From Flammeovirga aprica JL-4 (GTDB lineage: Bacteria; Bacteroidota; Bacteroidia; Cytophagales; Flammeovirgaceae), in contig NZ_JABANE010000069.1 in NCBI RefSeq assembly GCF_012844305.1, positions 1 through 49,226 of the forward strand: DNA of 49,226 nucleotides, written 5' to 3'. The position numbers and the translations under genes are program-made. Shown here in pieces: positions 1 to 9,206 of the stretch. How positions within the stretch are numbered: position 1 is the first letter of the stretch; each line of letters starts with the position of its first letter. The notes beneath the pieces were generated by a model. The model ran no database searches. It was given only the letters and a program-made list of their open reading frames with translations, and was not told the origin of the DNA.

Positions 1-51
1 TTGGTAAACAGTTGTTTCTTCAATTTTCAAAAGCTCATTTTTAGTTATACT

Positions 52-663
52 TTAAAATGTCTCAATACTTATTCCATCTTCATCCGTTTCATCGTTACTG
101 TAATACCTATACTCTCCTTTTCTATGAGCTCTCACTTCCAAATCCTTAATCGGGTTACCATAATTATCAGTAGCAATAACCGTAAGCTCATTTCTTAATG
201 TACCACCGCTGTAACCGTGTTGATAATTACCAGATATCATTTTCAATTTTACTTCATCTGGATTAGCCTCTGTTACCACGGTAAATGATTTACTCAAAGT
301 CTTTTCATGATCAGCATGTGGAATGGACAAGGAAACCGTAATGGTATCCACATTTGGGCCAAAAGTAACATCAAAAGCACCATACCCATCTTGGTCGGTT
401 GTAATAACATTAGAAGATACCTTTGCTTCACCCTTTTCAACATTGATAATAACATTACAACCATTAAAAAAATAGGAGAAAGAATCTAGTACACTAAATG
501 TTACCGAATCTAAGGTTGAATTGACATACGTTGGACCACTTCCAATATTAAATAATTGAATTTTTGCAGGAACTCTTTTTCTTAGTTCAAATGTGTCTTC
601 ATCAACACAACTTATTATCAAACTTAAAAAAAACGGAATGAGAGCGAATTTGAATAGTTTCAT
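52..663 (-). CDS. Lipoprotein with bacterial Ig-like domains, possibly truncated
   Basis: A 203-residue protein with a lipoprotein signal (hydrophobic stretch ending in IISC, Cys19), so probably anchored in an envelope membrane. The rest looks like two invasin-type (Big_1-like) Ig domains. The first covers about residues 30-130 (VITTDQDGYGAFDVTF). The second starts at about residue 145 (LTVIATDNYGNPIKDLEV) and stops soon after DEDGISIETF, where Big_1 domains normally continue for another two or three strands. The same frame stays open beyond the TAA stop to the window edge, so a nonsense mutation or natural shortening is possible. No enzymatic motif is visible and its role is unknown. It is separated from the sulfatase upstream by 373 bp and has no 11-bp repeat array. 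Confidence 0.6.
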   Translation of the reverse strand: MKLFKFALIPFFLSLIISCVDEDTFELRKRVPAKIQLFNIGSGPTYVNSTLDSVTFSVLDSFSYFFNGCNVIINVEKGEAKVSSNVITTDQDGYGAFDVTFGPNVDTITVSLSIPHADHEKTLSKSFTVVTEANPDEVKLKMISGNYQHGYSGGTLRNELTVIATDNYGNPIKDLEVRAHRKGEYRYYSNDETDEDGISIETF

Positions 664-1036
664 CGACTATAAGTAGTTTGTTTAATTTGCTTTAGCTGAA
701 ATCTCCCAAGAATTAAGCCAAAGCAAATGATAAACTTTACAGCATTTATATTGTGTATTTCGCATTATAAGTACTAAAACAGAGGAAAAAGGGTCATTTT
801 GTTGAATGAAGAAAAAATTTTCTCACCCTTATTTAATTTTTTTTACACCCGCAGAAAATTCTCTTTAAGAAAAAAAACCAAGGTTTACTTCAAAATGAAG
901 CCTAACTTCATTATTCTAAGCAATATAAATACAATACTTTTTTAGGTAAGAGTTAAGAGATATGGTTCGTAAAGTGTTTTTTTAAGATGGTTCTTGGACC
1001 ATAACACGTACCCTCATACCTCTTCCCTCTTGTATT
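664..1036. other. Intergenic region with a copy of a dispersed repeat
   Basis: No gene is visible in these 373 bp. Directly downstream of the sulfatase stop, about 941-1035, the minus strand carries AAGAGGGAAGA followed by blocks related to AACACTTTACGAACCAT. The same blocks recur near 6058-6240, 11030-11165 and 14321-14340. The remainder is AT-rich, and no promoter was assigned with confidence for the lipoprotein gene. Confidence 0.5.
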
Positions 1037-3052
1037 CTAGATCTGATCGAGCTTAACAGCTTTAATTTCCACTGTTTTAAAGATATTCTCTTTACGGTTT
1101 TTCATAAAAGGCGCTTCATTCCATCTTTTGATGGTGTGCTTTCCACTTGACCAAAGTTCTATCACTGTTCCATCTGCTTTACGAGCGATTAAGTTATCAA
1201 TATAGAAATGATATACACCTGTTTTTCTACCAATGAATGAGATCATGTTGTGTGATAGTTTCTGAGGTGTTGCTTCACCGATTCCCACTACTCTATGTTC
1301 CCAAACACCTTTTCCTTCTTTCACACCAGGTCCTTTTTTCTGGTATCTTCCGTATTGGTCATAACCAGACTTTGCAAATAGTAATTTCCATGTGCTTGTT
1401 GGTGAATAGAAGAAGCCTTCGTTCAATCCGTCTTCCGCAACCATGATATCGTATTCTACCACATCGCCGGGCTCAATAGTGTATTTCATTTTGTCATACC
1501 CTTTGGCAAAAGCAAAACGCATCACATCTTTTCCATTTTTCACAGGGGCAGATTGATCCACATAAAACTCTAACACTTCACCTTGTGGATTCGCTTTTTG
1601 AGATGCACTCGGAAGGTAGCTTGGAGGTAAGTAAGAAGGGTTGATATTATTCGCTCTCAAAAAGTTTAAGTGCATTATCTGCATTTTTTCTACTTTTTCA
1701 GGATGCTGTTCAGCAAGGTTATTTTCTTCTTTCAAGTCTTTGCTTAAATCATAAAGCTGAATATCCAAAGGGTTATAAATCAATTTCCAATTGCCTTCTT
1801 TCACAGCACCTTCACCAGTCCAAACCCATTGCTGTACGGTATTGCTATGCTCCTTATTACTTAATATTTCTTTGGATAAATCTCTTCCGTCAATCTCTAC
1901 TGACTGATCACGCTTTGCTCCCACCATTGCGGTTAACGTTGGGTAGATATCAAGGTAATTGAAGTCCCCTGTGTATTTTTCTCCTTTGTTAAGACCTGCT
2001 TTTTCCCATAACATTGCCATGGGAACATGAATTCCACCTTCATAAATTGTATGCTTGTGGCCTTTAAAGGGAAGGTTATTTCCCTCTGGCGTGGCTCCAT
2101 TGTCGGAAGTGAAGATCACAATAGTATTTTCCAGTAAATCCTCTTTTTCTAGATAAGCTATTACCTCTCCCACGGCATCATCCAAGCTTAATAACATGGC
2201 CGAACGTACAATCTGTTTCTGCTCATCAGACATTTTCATCCATGCCTTACTCCCTTTAAAATACTTTTTATATTCTTCTTCGGATAATAATGCTGTGCCC
2301 TGTTTTACAGATTCAGGCACTCTTAAAATGTCCTCATATTTGGCATTTAAAGGGTTGTGCATGGCTTCATGAGGAATATAACATAAGAACTGTTCCTCCT
2401 TATTTTTCTCTATAAACTCTAAAGCATATTTTGTAATAAGATCTGTGGTATATCCTTTTTCATCCGGTCTGTTGGTTTTGTCGTGATACCATGACACTTG
2501 TGCGTATACATTTGAAACACGAGTGAAATAGTTACCACCACCACCGTAATAACCTACGAATCGATCAAATCCATGTGCATTTACGCCGGCTCCTAATTGA
2601 AACTTCTTGCTTCCTTTTTTCTCATTTCCACCATATGACGTTGGTGCTCCATTATGCCATTTTCCAAACGCCCCCGTCACATATCCATTCTCTTTTAATG
2701 TCTCAGGCATTGTCACTTCATCGGTAGAAAGTTCACCCCCTGTTTTAGGTCCTGAATTGGTTTTTACATAATGTTTTCCTGTCAGCATCCCTGCCCTCGA
2801 TGGTGAACAAACGCAGTGCGTATTGTAATTAGTAAATGTAGTTCCTGTATTAAATATTTTATCAATGTTTGGTGTTGGAGTCAATCCTCCGTTCACTGAT
2901 AAATCTCCATAACCTAAATCATCTGTATAGAAAATGATAATATTAGGTTTCTTTTTCTTTGCATTATCTTTATCTGCTGTAGGATGAGAAGTCGCCCCAA
3001 CCATACTAACACTGATAAGATATGTAAAGAGTGCTATAATAATTCTTTTCAT
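1037..3052 (-). CDS. Sulfatase, family S1, with C-terminal beta-sandwich domain
   Basis: A secreted sulfatase of 671 residues that hydrolyses sulfate esters. It has a signal peptide (residues 1-20), the N-terminal metal site IIIFYTDDLGYGD, and the formylglycine motif CSPSRAGMLTG with the convertible Cys at residue 82. A second S1 block is FTSDNGATPEGNN, followed by HTIYEGGIHVP. After the catalytic domain (to about residue 490) there is an extra domain of about 150 residues (YTIEPGDVVEYDIMV ... GVYHFYIDNLIARK) that resembles a carbohydrate-binding jelly roll. This makes it longer than typical S1 enzymes (about 450-550). A four-unit 11-bp repeat array and a -7 box lie 60-120 bp upstream, so it probably belongs to the PUL regulon. 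The sulfated sugar it acts on cannot be read from sequence. Confidence 0.92.
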   Translation of the reverse strand: MKRIIIALFTYLISVSMVGATSHPTADKDNAKKKKPNIIIFYTDDLGYGDLSVNGGLTPTPNIDKIFNTGTTFTNYNTHCVCSPSRAGMLTGKHYVKTNSGPKTGGELSTDEVTMPETLKENGYVTGAFGKWHNGAPTSYGGNEKKGSKKFQLGAGVNAHGFDRFVGYYGGGGNYFTRVSNVYAQVSWYHDKTNRPDEKGYTTDLITKYALEFIEKNKEEQFLCYIPHEAMHNPLNAKYEDILRVPESVKQGTALLSEEEYKKYFKGSKAWMKMSDEQKQIVRSAMLLSLDDAVGEVIAYLEKEDLLENTIVIFTSDNGATPEGNNLPFKGHKHTIYEGGIHVPMAMLWEKAGLNKGEKYTGDFNYLDIYPTLTAMVGAKRDQSVEIDGRDLSKEILSNKEHSNTVQQWVWTGEGAVKEGNWKLIYNPLDIQLYDLSKDLKEENNLAEQHPEKVEKMQIMHLNFLRANNINPSYLPPSYLPSASQKANPQGEVLEFYVDQSAPVKNGKDVMRFAFAKGYDKMKYTIEPGDVVEYDIMVAEDGLNEGFFYSPTSTWKLLFAKSGYDQYGRYQKKGPGVKEGKGVWEHRVVGIGEATPQKLSHNMISFIGRKTGVYHFYIDNLIARKADGTVIELWSSGKHTIKRWNEAPFMKNRKENIFKTVEIKAVKLDQI

Positions 3053-3113
3053 CAGTAATCATTCAATTAAAAAATCATTTCATAACAACAGCTGTTGGTT
3101 GCCGTGTTCATTA

Positions 3114-3169
3114 CAAAAATGTAGTGCCTGACTAATTATATATTAATTGTCCCTTAATCCTCCTCTAAT
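3114..3169 (-). promoter_or_regulatory. 11-bp direct-repeat operator and -7 box, sulfatase promoter
   Basis: Minus strand, upstream of the sulfatase at 1037-3052. Four heptamers sit at exact 11-bp steps: ATTAGAG (3169-3163), ATTAAGG (3158-3152), ATTAATA (3147-3141) and ATTAGTC (3136-3130). Eight bases after the last one is a -7-like element CATTTTTG (3121-3114), matching the Bacteroidota TAnnTTTG consensus at all positions but the first. It lies 61 bp from the start codon. Binding by the SARP-like regulator at 31365-33998 is inferred. Confidence 0.75.
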
Positions 3170-3391
3170 TAAATAGTAATTTATTGATTTTCTGACGTAG
3201 ATATGCAATTTAAACAACTATTAATCAGATTTTTATCTATCAATATATTGTAAAGTATTAATTTATTGATGTTCTACTTTCAAGCTTCCTTTTCCATTGA
3301 TGAAAAACAAAGCAAAAAATCTAGGTTTTTGAAGTCAAAAATCTCTTAATTTCTAAACTATAAATATTCAAAAACTTAGGTTACAATGCAA
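3170..3391. repeat. Intergenic DNA with a short dispersed repeat
   Basis: Around 3270-3335 the sequence CCATTGATGAAAAA-CAAAGCAAAAAA-TCTAGG recurs, diverged, at about 31117-31175. Both copies lie in gene-free DNA. No hairpin or ORF worth calling is seen. The 3' end of the flavin-reductase-like gene (3392) has no recognisable terminator here. Confidence 0.4.
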
Positions 3392-4126
3392 TTACTTCGC
3401 TTCCACATCAGGAGTAATTCCTAATCTTTGGTATACTTTTCCTCCCCTTCCTAAATTCTCACCGATTCCAAAATAACCTGATCCATGACCGGTCATCACG
3501 GGACGTAATTTATTGATGTCTACAAACTTTTCATTGTCTTTCAAAATGGCTGTATCTACTTTTACATCCATTATTTTACCTACAAAATGAGTGTGTTTGC
3601 CAAGGTTTGTAATGTTGACCACTTCGCATTCCAAAACCACTGGAAATTCATGTACATATGGAGCATTCACTAATTTTGATTTAATGGGAGTGAGCGGTAA
3701 AAGATCGAATTTGTTGATGTCTTTTCCTGAATAATGCCCTACCCAATCGACATATTCTATTAATTTTTCATTGGCGATGTTGACCGTAAACGCTTTCGTT
3801 CTCATCACATTTTTATAGGTATGAGTAGCCGGACGTAATGAAACACCTATACTCATTGGATTGGAGTTGACAATACCAATCCATGATGCCGCCATAATAT
3901 TAGGTGTTCCCACGCTATCATATGAACCAATAATCCCAACGGGCATTGGGAATAGAAAAGGCCTTTTCCCTACCGATTTTTTCACATGTAATGAATCCAT
4001 CACCGCCACCGAATTGACAATAGAAGCTTCATTCACTTCCCCATTTGCCTCCTTTACATTATAGCGGACCAATACGAGAATTAGGACGACTACCAATACT
4101 ATATTTAGAAGTTCACTTGTTTTCAT
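3392..4126 (-). CDS. Exported flavin-reductase-like (split-barrel FMN-binding) protein
   Basis: 244 residues. An N-terminal hydrophobic segment (residues 7-22, LNIVLVVVLILVLVRY) looks like a signal anchor. The rest is a flavin reductase-like/DIM6-NTAB split barrel: PMPVGIIGSYDSVGTPNIM, then SWIGIVNSNPMSIGVSLRPATHTYKNV, AFTVNIAN, and FPVVLECEVVNI near residue 175. Relatives of this family are usually cytoplasmic and bind FMN, so placement outside the membrane is unusual. The start codon overlaps the stop of the upstream gene (ATGA, 4123-4126), so the two are translationally coupled. The likely role is to accept electrons from, or act with, the flavinylated membrane protein. The substrate is unknown. 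Confidence 0.8.
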   Translation of the reverse strand: MKTSELLNIVLVVVLILVLVRYNVKEANGEVNEASIVNSVAVMDSLHVKKSVGKRPFLFPMPVGIIGSYDSVGTPNIMAASWIGIVNSNPMSIGVSLRPATHTYKNVMRTKAFTVNIANEKLIEYVDWVGHYSGKDINKFDLLPLTPIKSKLVNAPYVHEFPVVLECEVVNITNLGKHTHFVGKIMDVKVDTAILKDNEKFVDINKLRPVMTGHGSGYFGIGENLGRGGKVYQRLGITPDVEAK

Positions 4127-5382
4127 AAGATCTTATATTTTTTGTTGTCTCTAGCTGATCGTTTTTTACAATTGTCCAGTACAAAACCTGTAGGACATAT
4201 TTTACACCATGGCTTGGAATAGAAAAAGGACAGTCCGATAAATAAAAGTCCAAAACCAATCATCCACCATGACACCACTTTAAATGAAAAAGCTGGGAAA
4301 GGCTCTACAAATGAAAGTTCTGGATATTCACCCAATAATATGCAACAGATTAATACTATTGTGGCGATGGTCTGTAATGGGATCGACCTCACTTTTAGAA
4401 AATTCATGTTTCGTTTTTGGAAAGGGGAAACTTTACCGACTAACTCTTGCGCCGCCCCAAAAGGACACATATAATGACAGTAGAATTGTTTTTTGGTGGT
4501 AATCGGTAAAATTACTGAAAGGCCCAATAATACAAATGAGATCAGATTAGAATCTAGTGAAATACCATTGACGATCCACCCGTGCAAAAATGAAATAGAG
4601 ATCATTTTCTGATAGGCAAAACCCATTACTATTGTCACCATAATCAACATGCTAGTACGGTAATTTTTCATAGGTCTGTAAAAGCAAACCAAGAGTCCAA
4701 ACAACAACGTGGCTGAAGTAAGTACCCATTGTAAAATTAAGGTCCAAGGATAATGTTTCGTTTCCAATTCCTTTCCTGTCACCTCTGATAAGGTCACTTG
4801 TATGGTTTTGATAATCGCTTCACTTGTTTCTGTGGCAGATGTGATACCATCCACTTCATTATAAAGTGCTCTGTCGAAGGTTAGTCCATTCCATTTTTCC
4901 AACAATTTATCATCCAATATAAACTCTATATATTCTCCCGATTCATTGTGTTGCAACATCTGCATCCCTTGTATGGTAGAGTCTTTATCAAAACCAATCA
5001 ATACGGGTACTTCCCCGGCAAACCCTCTTACATGACTTGCGTAATCATGCGTGGAAATGGCGTAACCGATAATGTCTTTAAATTGATTGTAAACCGTATA
5101 TTTTTTGTCTTTATCTACAGTAAAATACTTGGCTTTTTTATAGATACCTTCCAAGTGGCTTTGGGTGACAATGATCTTTTTACGATGTCCTTCTTCTTGC
5201 AGAAAAGGTAGTTTCCATCCACCTGAAATGCCCACTGCCACCACCAAAAGAGCGATCAAAACTACCCTATACAAATTGTATGCTTGTAGGGAATTAAGGC
5301 CTTTTTGAGGTTCCTTTTTGATGGCTTTCTTGACAGGTTGTTTCGGTGGTACCCGTTTTCTTTGCTTTACCTCAGTTGTCAT
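4123..5382 (-). CDS. Membrane FMN-binding / 4Fe-4S electron-transfer protein (NosR/RnfG-like)
   Basis: 419 residues. After a Lys/Pro-rich cytoplasmic N-terminus comes a membrane helix (about 37-55), then an extracytoplasmic FMN-binding domain (about 75-205). It contains DGITSATETS, the motif type in which a threonine (here about Thr184) is covalently flavinylated. Several membrane helices follow. Two cysteine motifs of the polyferredoxin type are CHYMCPFGAAQE (about residues 300-311) and CKICPTGF (about 395-402), as in NosR/NapH-type proteins. The architecture suggests it passes electrons across the cytoplasmic membrane to periplasmic acceptors. It overlaps the flavin-reductase-like gene by 4 bp. 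No 11-bp repeats precede it; decayed sulfatase DNA lies immediately upstream. Confidence 0.85.
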   Translation of the reverse strand: MTTEVKQRKRVPPKQPVKKAIKKEPQKGLNSLQAYNLYRVVLIALLVVAVGISGGWKLPFLQEEGHRKKIIVTQSHLEGIYKKAKYFTVDKDKKYTVYNQFKDIIGYAISTHDYASHVRGFAGEVPVLIGFDKDSTIQGMQMLQHNESGEYIEFILDDKLLEKWNGLTFDRALYNEVDGITSATETSEAIIKTIQVTLSEVTGKELETKHYPWTLILQWVLTSATLLFGLLVCFYRPMKNYRTSMLIMVTIVMGFAYQKMISISFLHGWIVNGISLDSNLISFVLLGLSVILPITTKKQFYCHYMCPFGAAQELVGKVSPFQKRNMNFLKVRSIPLQTIATIVLICCILLGEYPELSFVEPFPAFSFKVVSWWMIGFGLLFIGLSFFYSKPWCKICPTGFVLDNCKKRSARDNKKYKIL

Positions 5383-5394
5383 TTGTTTCGTTGA

Positions 5395-5943
5395 TTATTT
5401 GGTTTTTTTTCTTCCTTTAAAATAGGATTTTGGTACTGTAGCATTCAATTCTTCAAGATGCTCTTCTGCTACATCTTTTCGTTTCTTGATATTAATATGC
5501 ATTCCAATTGTGATTCAATATTGAAACGGTTCCTTTGGAAGCATCGGTTCTCGAATATAGGTAACGATTTAGGTTATTCTCCTTCCCCATCCATATTTCT
5601 GATACGTCTTCTCCTTCATATTACCTTCCATCAAATGACGTATCTGTTAGAGCATATAACGTTGGCAACCAATCCAACCCTGAAAGTACTGAAGTAGTAT
5701 TTACGTGACTTGTCGGAACATTTTTGGGGTATTTTATAATAATCTAACCTATATAATACTCGTTATAAAATAATAACTCTGTGATAGTCATTCTTCCAGA
5801 AAAACCATGGAATAGCATAAACTTTTGTATGTCGCAGGATGTCGGCTTGGACTACAAGTAACATCGGTAAAATACATTCGCATAAACCACGTTCCTTCTT
5901 CTGCAAGACGGTCAATAGTGGGTGTTTTTGATAGGGTTCGCAT
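5395..5943 (-). pseudogene. Decayed sulfatase (S1) remnant
   Basis: Reading the minus strand in shifting frames recovers sulfatase pieces. From 5943 to 5788: MRTLSKTPTIDRLAEEG, then FTDVTCSPSRHPATY, with the formylglycine motif CSPSR at 5856-5842, ending at a TGA. At about 5690-5630: SGLDWLPTLYALTDTSFDG. In another frame, about 5625-5500: EGEDVSEIWMGKENN followed by SRTDASKGTVSILNHNW. Last, KKRKDVAEEHLEELNATVP and a C-terminal stop at 5395-5397. These match the start of the catalytic domain and the C-terminal third of an S1 sulfatase. The middle is deleted and at least two frameshifts separate the parts. It cannot encode an active enzyme. The short ORFs that overlap it are by-products. Confidence 0.8.
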
Positions 5944-6273
5944 GGAGGTCGCAACACAATACCCCTATTTCTCACAACTTTAATTACAAGAAAAATTTAT
6001 TGATACCGTTTACGGAGATATTGTATTACAACATCCTTACGAACCTCTATATAATGAAGAATTAAGAGGGAAGAATGAAGAAAAAAATGGTTCTTGCTGT
6101 GGTTCGGTGGACGTTGCAACACAACGTCCCTACAACGGTATCCATCATAAAGGATATTCTTGCAAAAGATTGAGAGGAGACTGTATCAGAAACCACCATA
6201 AAAAACACTTTACGGACCACAACACGAACCATCTTTCTTCATTCTTAACGCTTCATTCTTCATTCAAAACCTC
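5930..6273. repeat. Cluster of palindromic dispersed repeat copies
   Basis: The clearest copy contains the perfect inverted repeat GGACGTTG (6109-6116), loop CAACA, CAACGTCC (6122-6129), followed by CTACAACGGTATCCATCAT. A diverged copy in the same orientation lies at about 5936-5970, and an inverted one at about 6045-6000 (GGTTCG, GTTG, ACGGTATC conserved). The block AGAATTAAGAGGGAAGAATG at 6058-6077 is identical to 14321-14340. Further blocks to 6270 resemble 11127-11165. No transposase or ORF is associated. The family looks like non-autonomous, REP/MITE-like DNA placed at gene 3' ends. Confidence 0.6.
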
Positions 6274-7665
6274 CTATTTGCTTTTATGCACAGGTTTATG
6301 AATTTCTTTTTTCCACTCTCTCAAAAGCTTTCCGTATTTGGCTACTAACTCAGGGTACTGTTCTGCTACATCGGTAGTTTCTCCCTGATCAGCTTCTAAA
6401 TCATACAGTTGTACTTTATTCAAATGAAGGTGGGCTTTCCATTTTCCATCTCTTACAACTTGCCAATTTGGTTTGTCACTCCAGAAATGTAATTTTTCTC
6501 TTTCTTGGGGTTTTCCTAAGATTGCCTTGCTAACATCTACACCATCCATTTGCATAGTAGTAGGTACTTCCACTCCAGCCAATGACGCTACTGTTGGTAA
6601 AAAGTCAACACCTGTAATTACAGTTTCTTCGTCTTTTGTACCTCCTTTGATTTTCTTTGGCCACTTCACAATCCATGGAGCACGGATTCCTCCTTCATAC
6701 ATACTTCCTTTTCTCTGTCTGAAAGGACCAGCTGAACCCACTGAATTTGCTAGGTTTGGCTTCTTAGCATAACGTTCTCTCAACTTTTTTGTATTGTTCA
6801 AAATTGGCCCAGGGCCGTTATCACTTGAGAAGATAATAATTGTGTTTTCCTCCAATCCCATCTCTTCAAGTGCTTTCAACAAGCGACCTATTTCGTCATC
6901 AAGATTAGAAACATCAGCACAATACGATTGCATTGCTTTATCAATATCATTTGTTTCAGCTACGAAATTCAGGAAATCTCTTTGGTACTCACTTTCAAAA
7001 TCATTGATGTCTACTTTCAAATCTTTGAAACGTGCCAAATACTTTGGAAGTGGATCGATGTAAGAATGCGTTGGGTAGAGCCATAAATTGATAAAGAAAG
7101 GTTCTTTTTTATTTTCCTTTGCAAAATCAATCGCCATATCCACATAATGTGTTGTAGTATGCTCTCTATAATGTGGTTTCTTTTTGTCTTTTGATGTGAA
7201 ACCAGGGCCAGTACTCTGGGTAGTAAAGCTTAAATCAATGCCGTATTCTGATGGAGGAGGAGCATTTTCACCTCTTTTATTATCACCAATATGCCATTTT
7301 CCGATGTGTGCAGTTTTATATCCTGCCCCGCTCATCACACTTGTTACAGAGGGTTTTTCAACATCAATCACAAAACTGCTCAGGAATTCTCTTGATGGAA
7401 AAAGACTCGTCATCAAGGCGGCCCTTGCAGGCATACACCATGAACCTGACATATAACCTTGTGTGAAAATTTTCCCCTGATCTGCCAATTTATCTAAGTG
7501 TGGAGTCTTCGTATATGGGTGTCCGTAAGCTGGTAAATCACCATAGCCCATATCATCAGCAAGAATAAAAATAATATTCGGCCTATCTTGAGCGATAGCC
7601 TGTGTACTCATTCCCAAAAAAGAAAGAAATACTATCAATTTCCAAGTGATTATTTTATAATTCAT
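6274..7665 (-). CDS. Sulfatase, family S1
   Basis: 463 residues, secreted (signal peptide about 1-25, ending ...GMSTQAIAQ). The metal-site motif is IIFILADDMGYGDLPAYG. The formylglycine motif is CMPARAALMTS, with Cys at residue 77. The second conserved block is IIFSSDNGPGP, followed by KGSMYEGGIRAPWIVKWP. Full length for an S1 enzyme. It starts 2 bp after the upstream sulfatase stop, so the two form an operon sharing the promoter near 9207-9263. Near-neighbour S1 enzymes include N-acetylgalactosamine-6-sulfatase-like and aryl sulfatases, but the exact regiospecificity cannot be read here. Confidence 0.93.
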   Translation of the reverse strand: MNYKIITWKLIVFLSFLGMSTQAIAQDRPNIIFILADDMGYGDLPAYGHPYTKTPHLDKLADQGKIFTQGYMSGSWCMPARAALMTSLFPSREFLSSFVIDVEKPSVTSVMSGAGYKTAHIGKWHIGDNKRGENAPPPSEYGIDLSFTTQSTGPGFTSKDKKKPHYREHTTTHYVDMAIDFAKENKKEPFFINLWLYPTHSYIDPLPKYLARFKDLKVDINDFESEYQRDFLNFVAETNDIDKAMQSYCADVSNLDDEIGRLLKALEEMGLEENTIIIFSSDNGPGPILNNTKKLRERYAKKPNLANSVGSAGPFRQRKGSMYEGGIRAPWIVKWPKKIKGGTKDEETVITGVDFLPTVASLAGVEVPTTMQMDGVDVSKAILGKPQEREKLHFWSDKPNWQVVRDGKWKAHLHLNKVQLYDLEADQGETTDVAEQYPELVAKYGKLLREWKKEIHKPVHKSK

Positions 7666-7666
7666 C

Positions 7667-9163
7667 TTATTTCATTTTTGCGTCAATTACAGAAGTTTCC
7701 GACACTTTCTGATGAAAAATTGCTCTCATCTCTTTCAACACCTCAGCATATTCTGGATCATTGACTTTATTCTTATATTCTTTCGGATCTACCTCATAAT
7801 CATATAACTCCGACTGAGTAGGATCATCTCCCCACTGTGTATATCTATAACGGTCCGTTCTCACTGATTTGCCTAAAAAGTCCCCTCTTTTTGCATACGT
7901 TAATGCTGGTTTTTGGAAAGCTTTATTTTTAGGATCTTGAAGCAATGGGACCAAGCTTGTCCCTTTTACTGAGCTAGGGTTTTCTAAACCAATCAACTCT
8001 GTAATAGTAGGGTAAACATCCACTAATTCTACTGTAGTCATTACCTCAGTTCCATTGTTCATATTACCCGGTACTCTGATGATCAAAGGAGATTTTGCAC
8101 TTTCTTCATAAAGGGATACTTTGCCATATAAAAAGTGGTTGCCCATATGGTAGCCATGATCACTGAAGAAAACGATAATGGTATTTTCCCAAAGTCCTTT
8201 TTCTTTTAATGTAGTGACCAACTGTCCTAAAATATCATCAATATAGGAAATACAAGCATAATACCCTTGCATATAACGCTTCCTTGCATCCATAGAACTC
8301 AACCCAAAATAGATGTCTTCAAATGCTTCATATCTTTTCCAATTGGCAATCAACGGTTTTGTATTCCAATCATCCAACGGTACTTTCTCTGGCTGAATTT
8401 CCTCTAACGGATATAAGTCAAAAAATCGTTGAGGTGCTGTATACTGCACATGGGGTTTATGAAAACCATACGCAATGAAGAAAGGTTGATCTCCATAGGT
8501 TTGGTCGTCCATCCACTGATTAAAAGCTTCCGCATTCAAGTCATCTTCTAATGGCACTCCATTTTTAATCGGCAACGGTAACGCCTTCTTCCCTTGTCTA
8601 TCGTCATCTTCATACTGCTTCTTCAGTACCTCCCAAGCTTTCTTTTTTTCAGGTGTATCAATCGCTCCGTATTCTTTCTCAAATTCATCTTTTAAGTGAA
8701 GGACTAAATCATTTTCCTTCATCTTTTTTGTTCGCTGAGCATCCCAAGTAAAATCTTCCGACCGTGGGTGATACACCTTTCCAGCATTGGCCACCCAATA
8801 ACCATTATCTTGAAATAATTTACCAATACTTACCGCATCCGGGCGTGTATCTGTAACATGAGGACCGTTTGTGAAAATCTTAGTCTGTGCCGGGTACATA
8901 CTTGTCAGAAATGACGCTCTTGATGGACCACAAACGGGATATTGACAATACGCTTGACGGAATAATACGCCCTGATCTTTCAAAGATTCAATATTAGGTG
9001 CCTTCACATTGTTATATCCAAAAGAAGGCAAGTGCATGTTTAAATCATCGACAGAAATAAAAAGGACATTAGGTCTTTTCGATTTCTTTGGTTTTTTCTT
9101 TTCGTCAGCTGTAGTCACTAAACTCAAACTGAGTGCTAGTATAAGTAATATATAAGTCTTCAT
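7667..9163 (-). CDS. Sulfatase, iduronate-2-sulfatase-like S1
   Basis: 498 residues with a signal peptide (about 1-19). The motifs VLFISVDDLNMHLPSFGY, CGPSRASFLTS (formylglycine Cys78), NAGKVYHPR, FIAYGFHKPH and FFSDHGYHMGNH are those of the iduronate-2-sulfatase-like branch of S1. It is full length. It is the first gene of a two-sulfatase operon with 6274-7665 (intergenic gap 1 bp). A four-heptamer repeat array with a -7 box lies 43-100 bp upstream. Members of this branch in marine Bacteroidota act on diverse sulfated glycans, so the name says nothing firm about substrate. Confidence 0.93.
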   Translation of the reverse strand: MKTYILLILALSLSLVTTADEKKKPKKSKRPNVLFISVDDLNMHLPSFGYNNVKAPNIESLKDQGVLFRQAYCQYPVCGPSRASFLTSMYPAQTKIFTNGPHVTDTRPDAVSIGKLFQDNGYWVANAGKVYHPRSEDFTWDAQRTKKMKENDLVLHLKDEFEKEYGAIDTPEKKKAWEVLKKQYEDDDRQGKKALPLPIKNGVPLEDDLNAEAFNQWMDDQTYGDQPFFIAYGFHKPHVQYTAPQRFFDLYPLEEIQPEKVPLDDWNTKPLIANWKRYEAFEDIYFGLSSMDARKRYMQGYYACISYIDDILGQLVTTLKEKGLWENTIIVFFSDHGYHMGNHFLYGKVSLYEESAKSPLIIRVPGNMNNGTEVMTTVELVDVYPTITELIGLENPSSVKGTSLVPLLQDPKNKAFQKPALTYAKRGDFLGKSVRTDRYRYTQWGDDPTQSELYDYEVDPKEYKNKVNDPEYAEVLKEMRAIFHQKVSETSVIDAKMK

Positions 9164-9206
9164 ACAAAATTGTGTTTTTATATTCCATCACCTTATGGAG
9201 GTATCA

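Noticed and set aside
5458..5975. Short ORFs at 5458-5697 (+) and 5763-5975 (-)
   Set aside because: They overlap sulfatase pseudogene fragments that are readable in other frames, and their own translations match nothing plausible.
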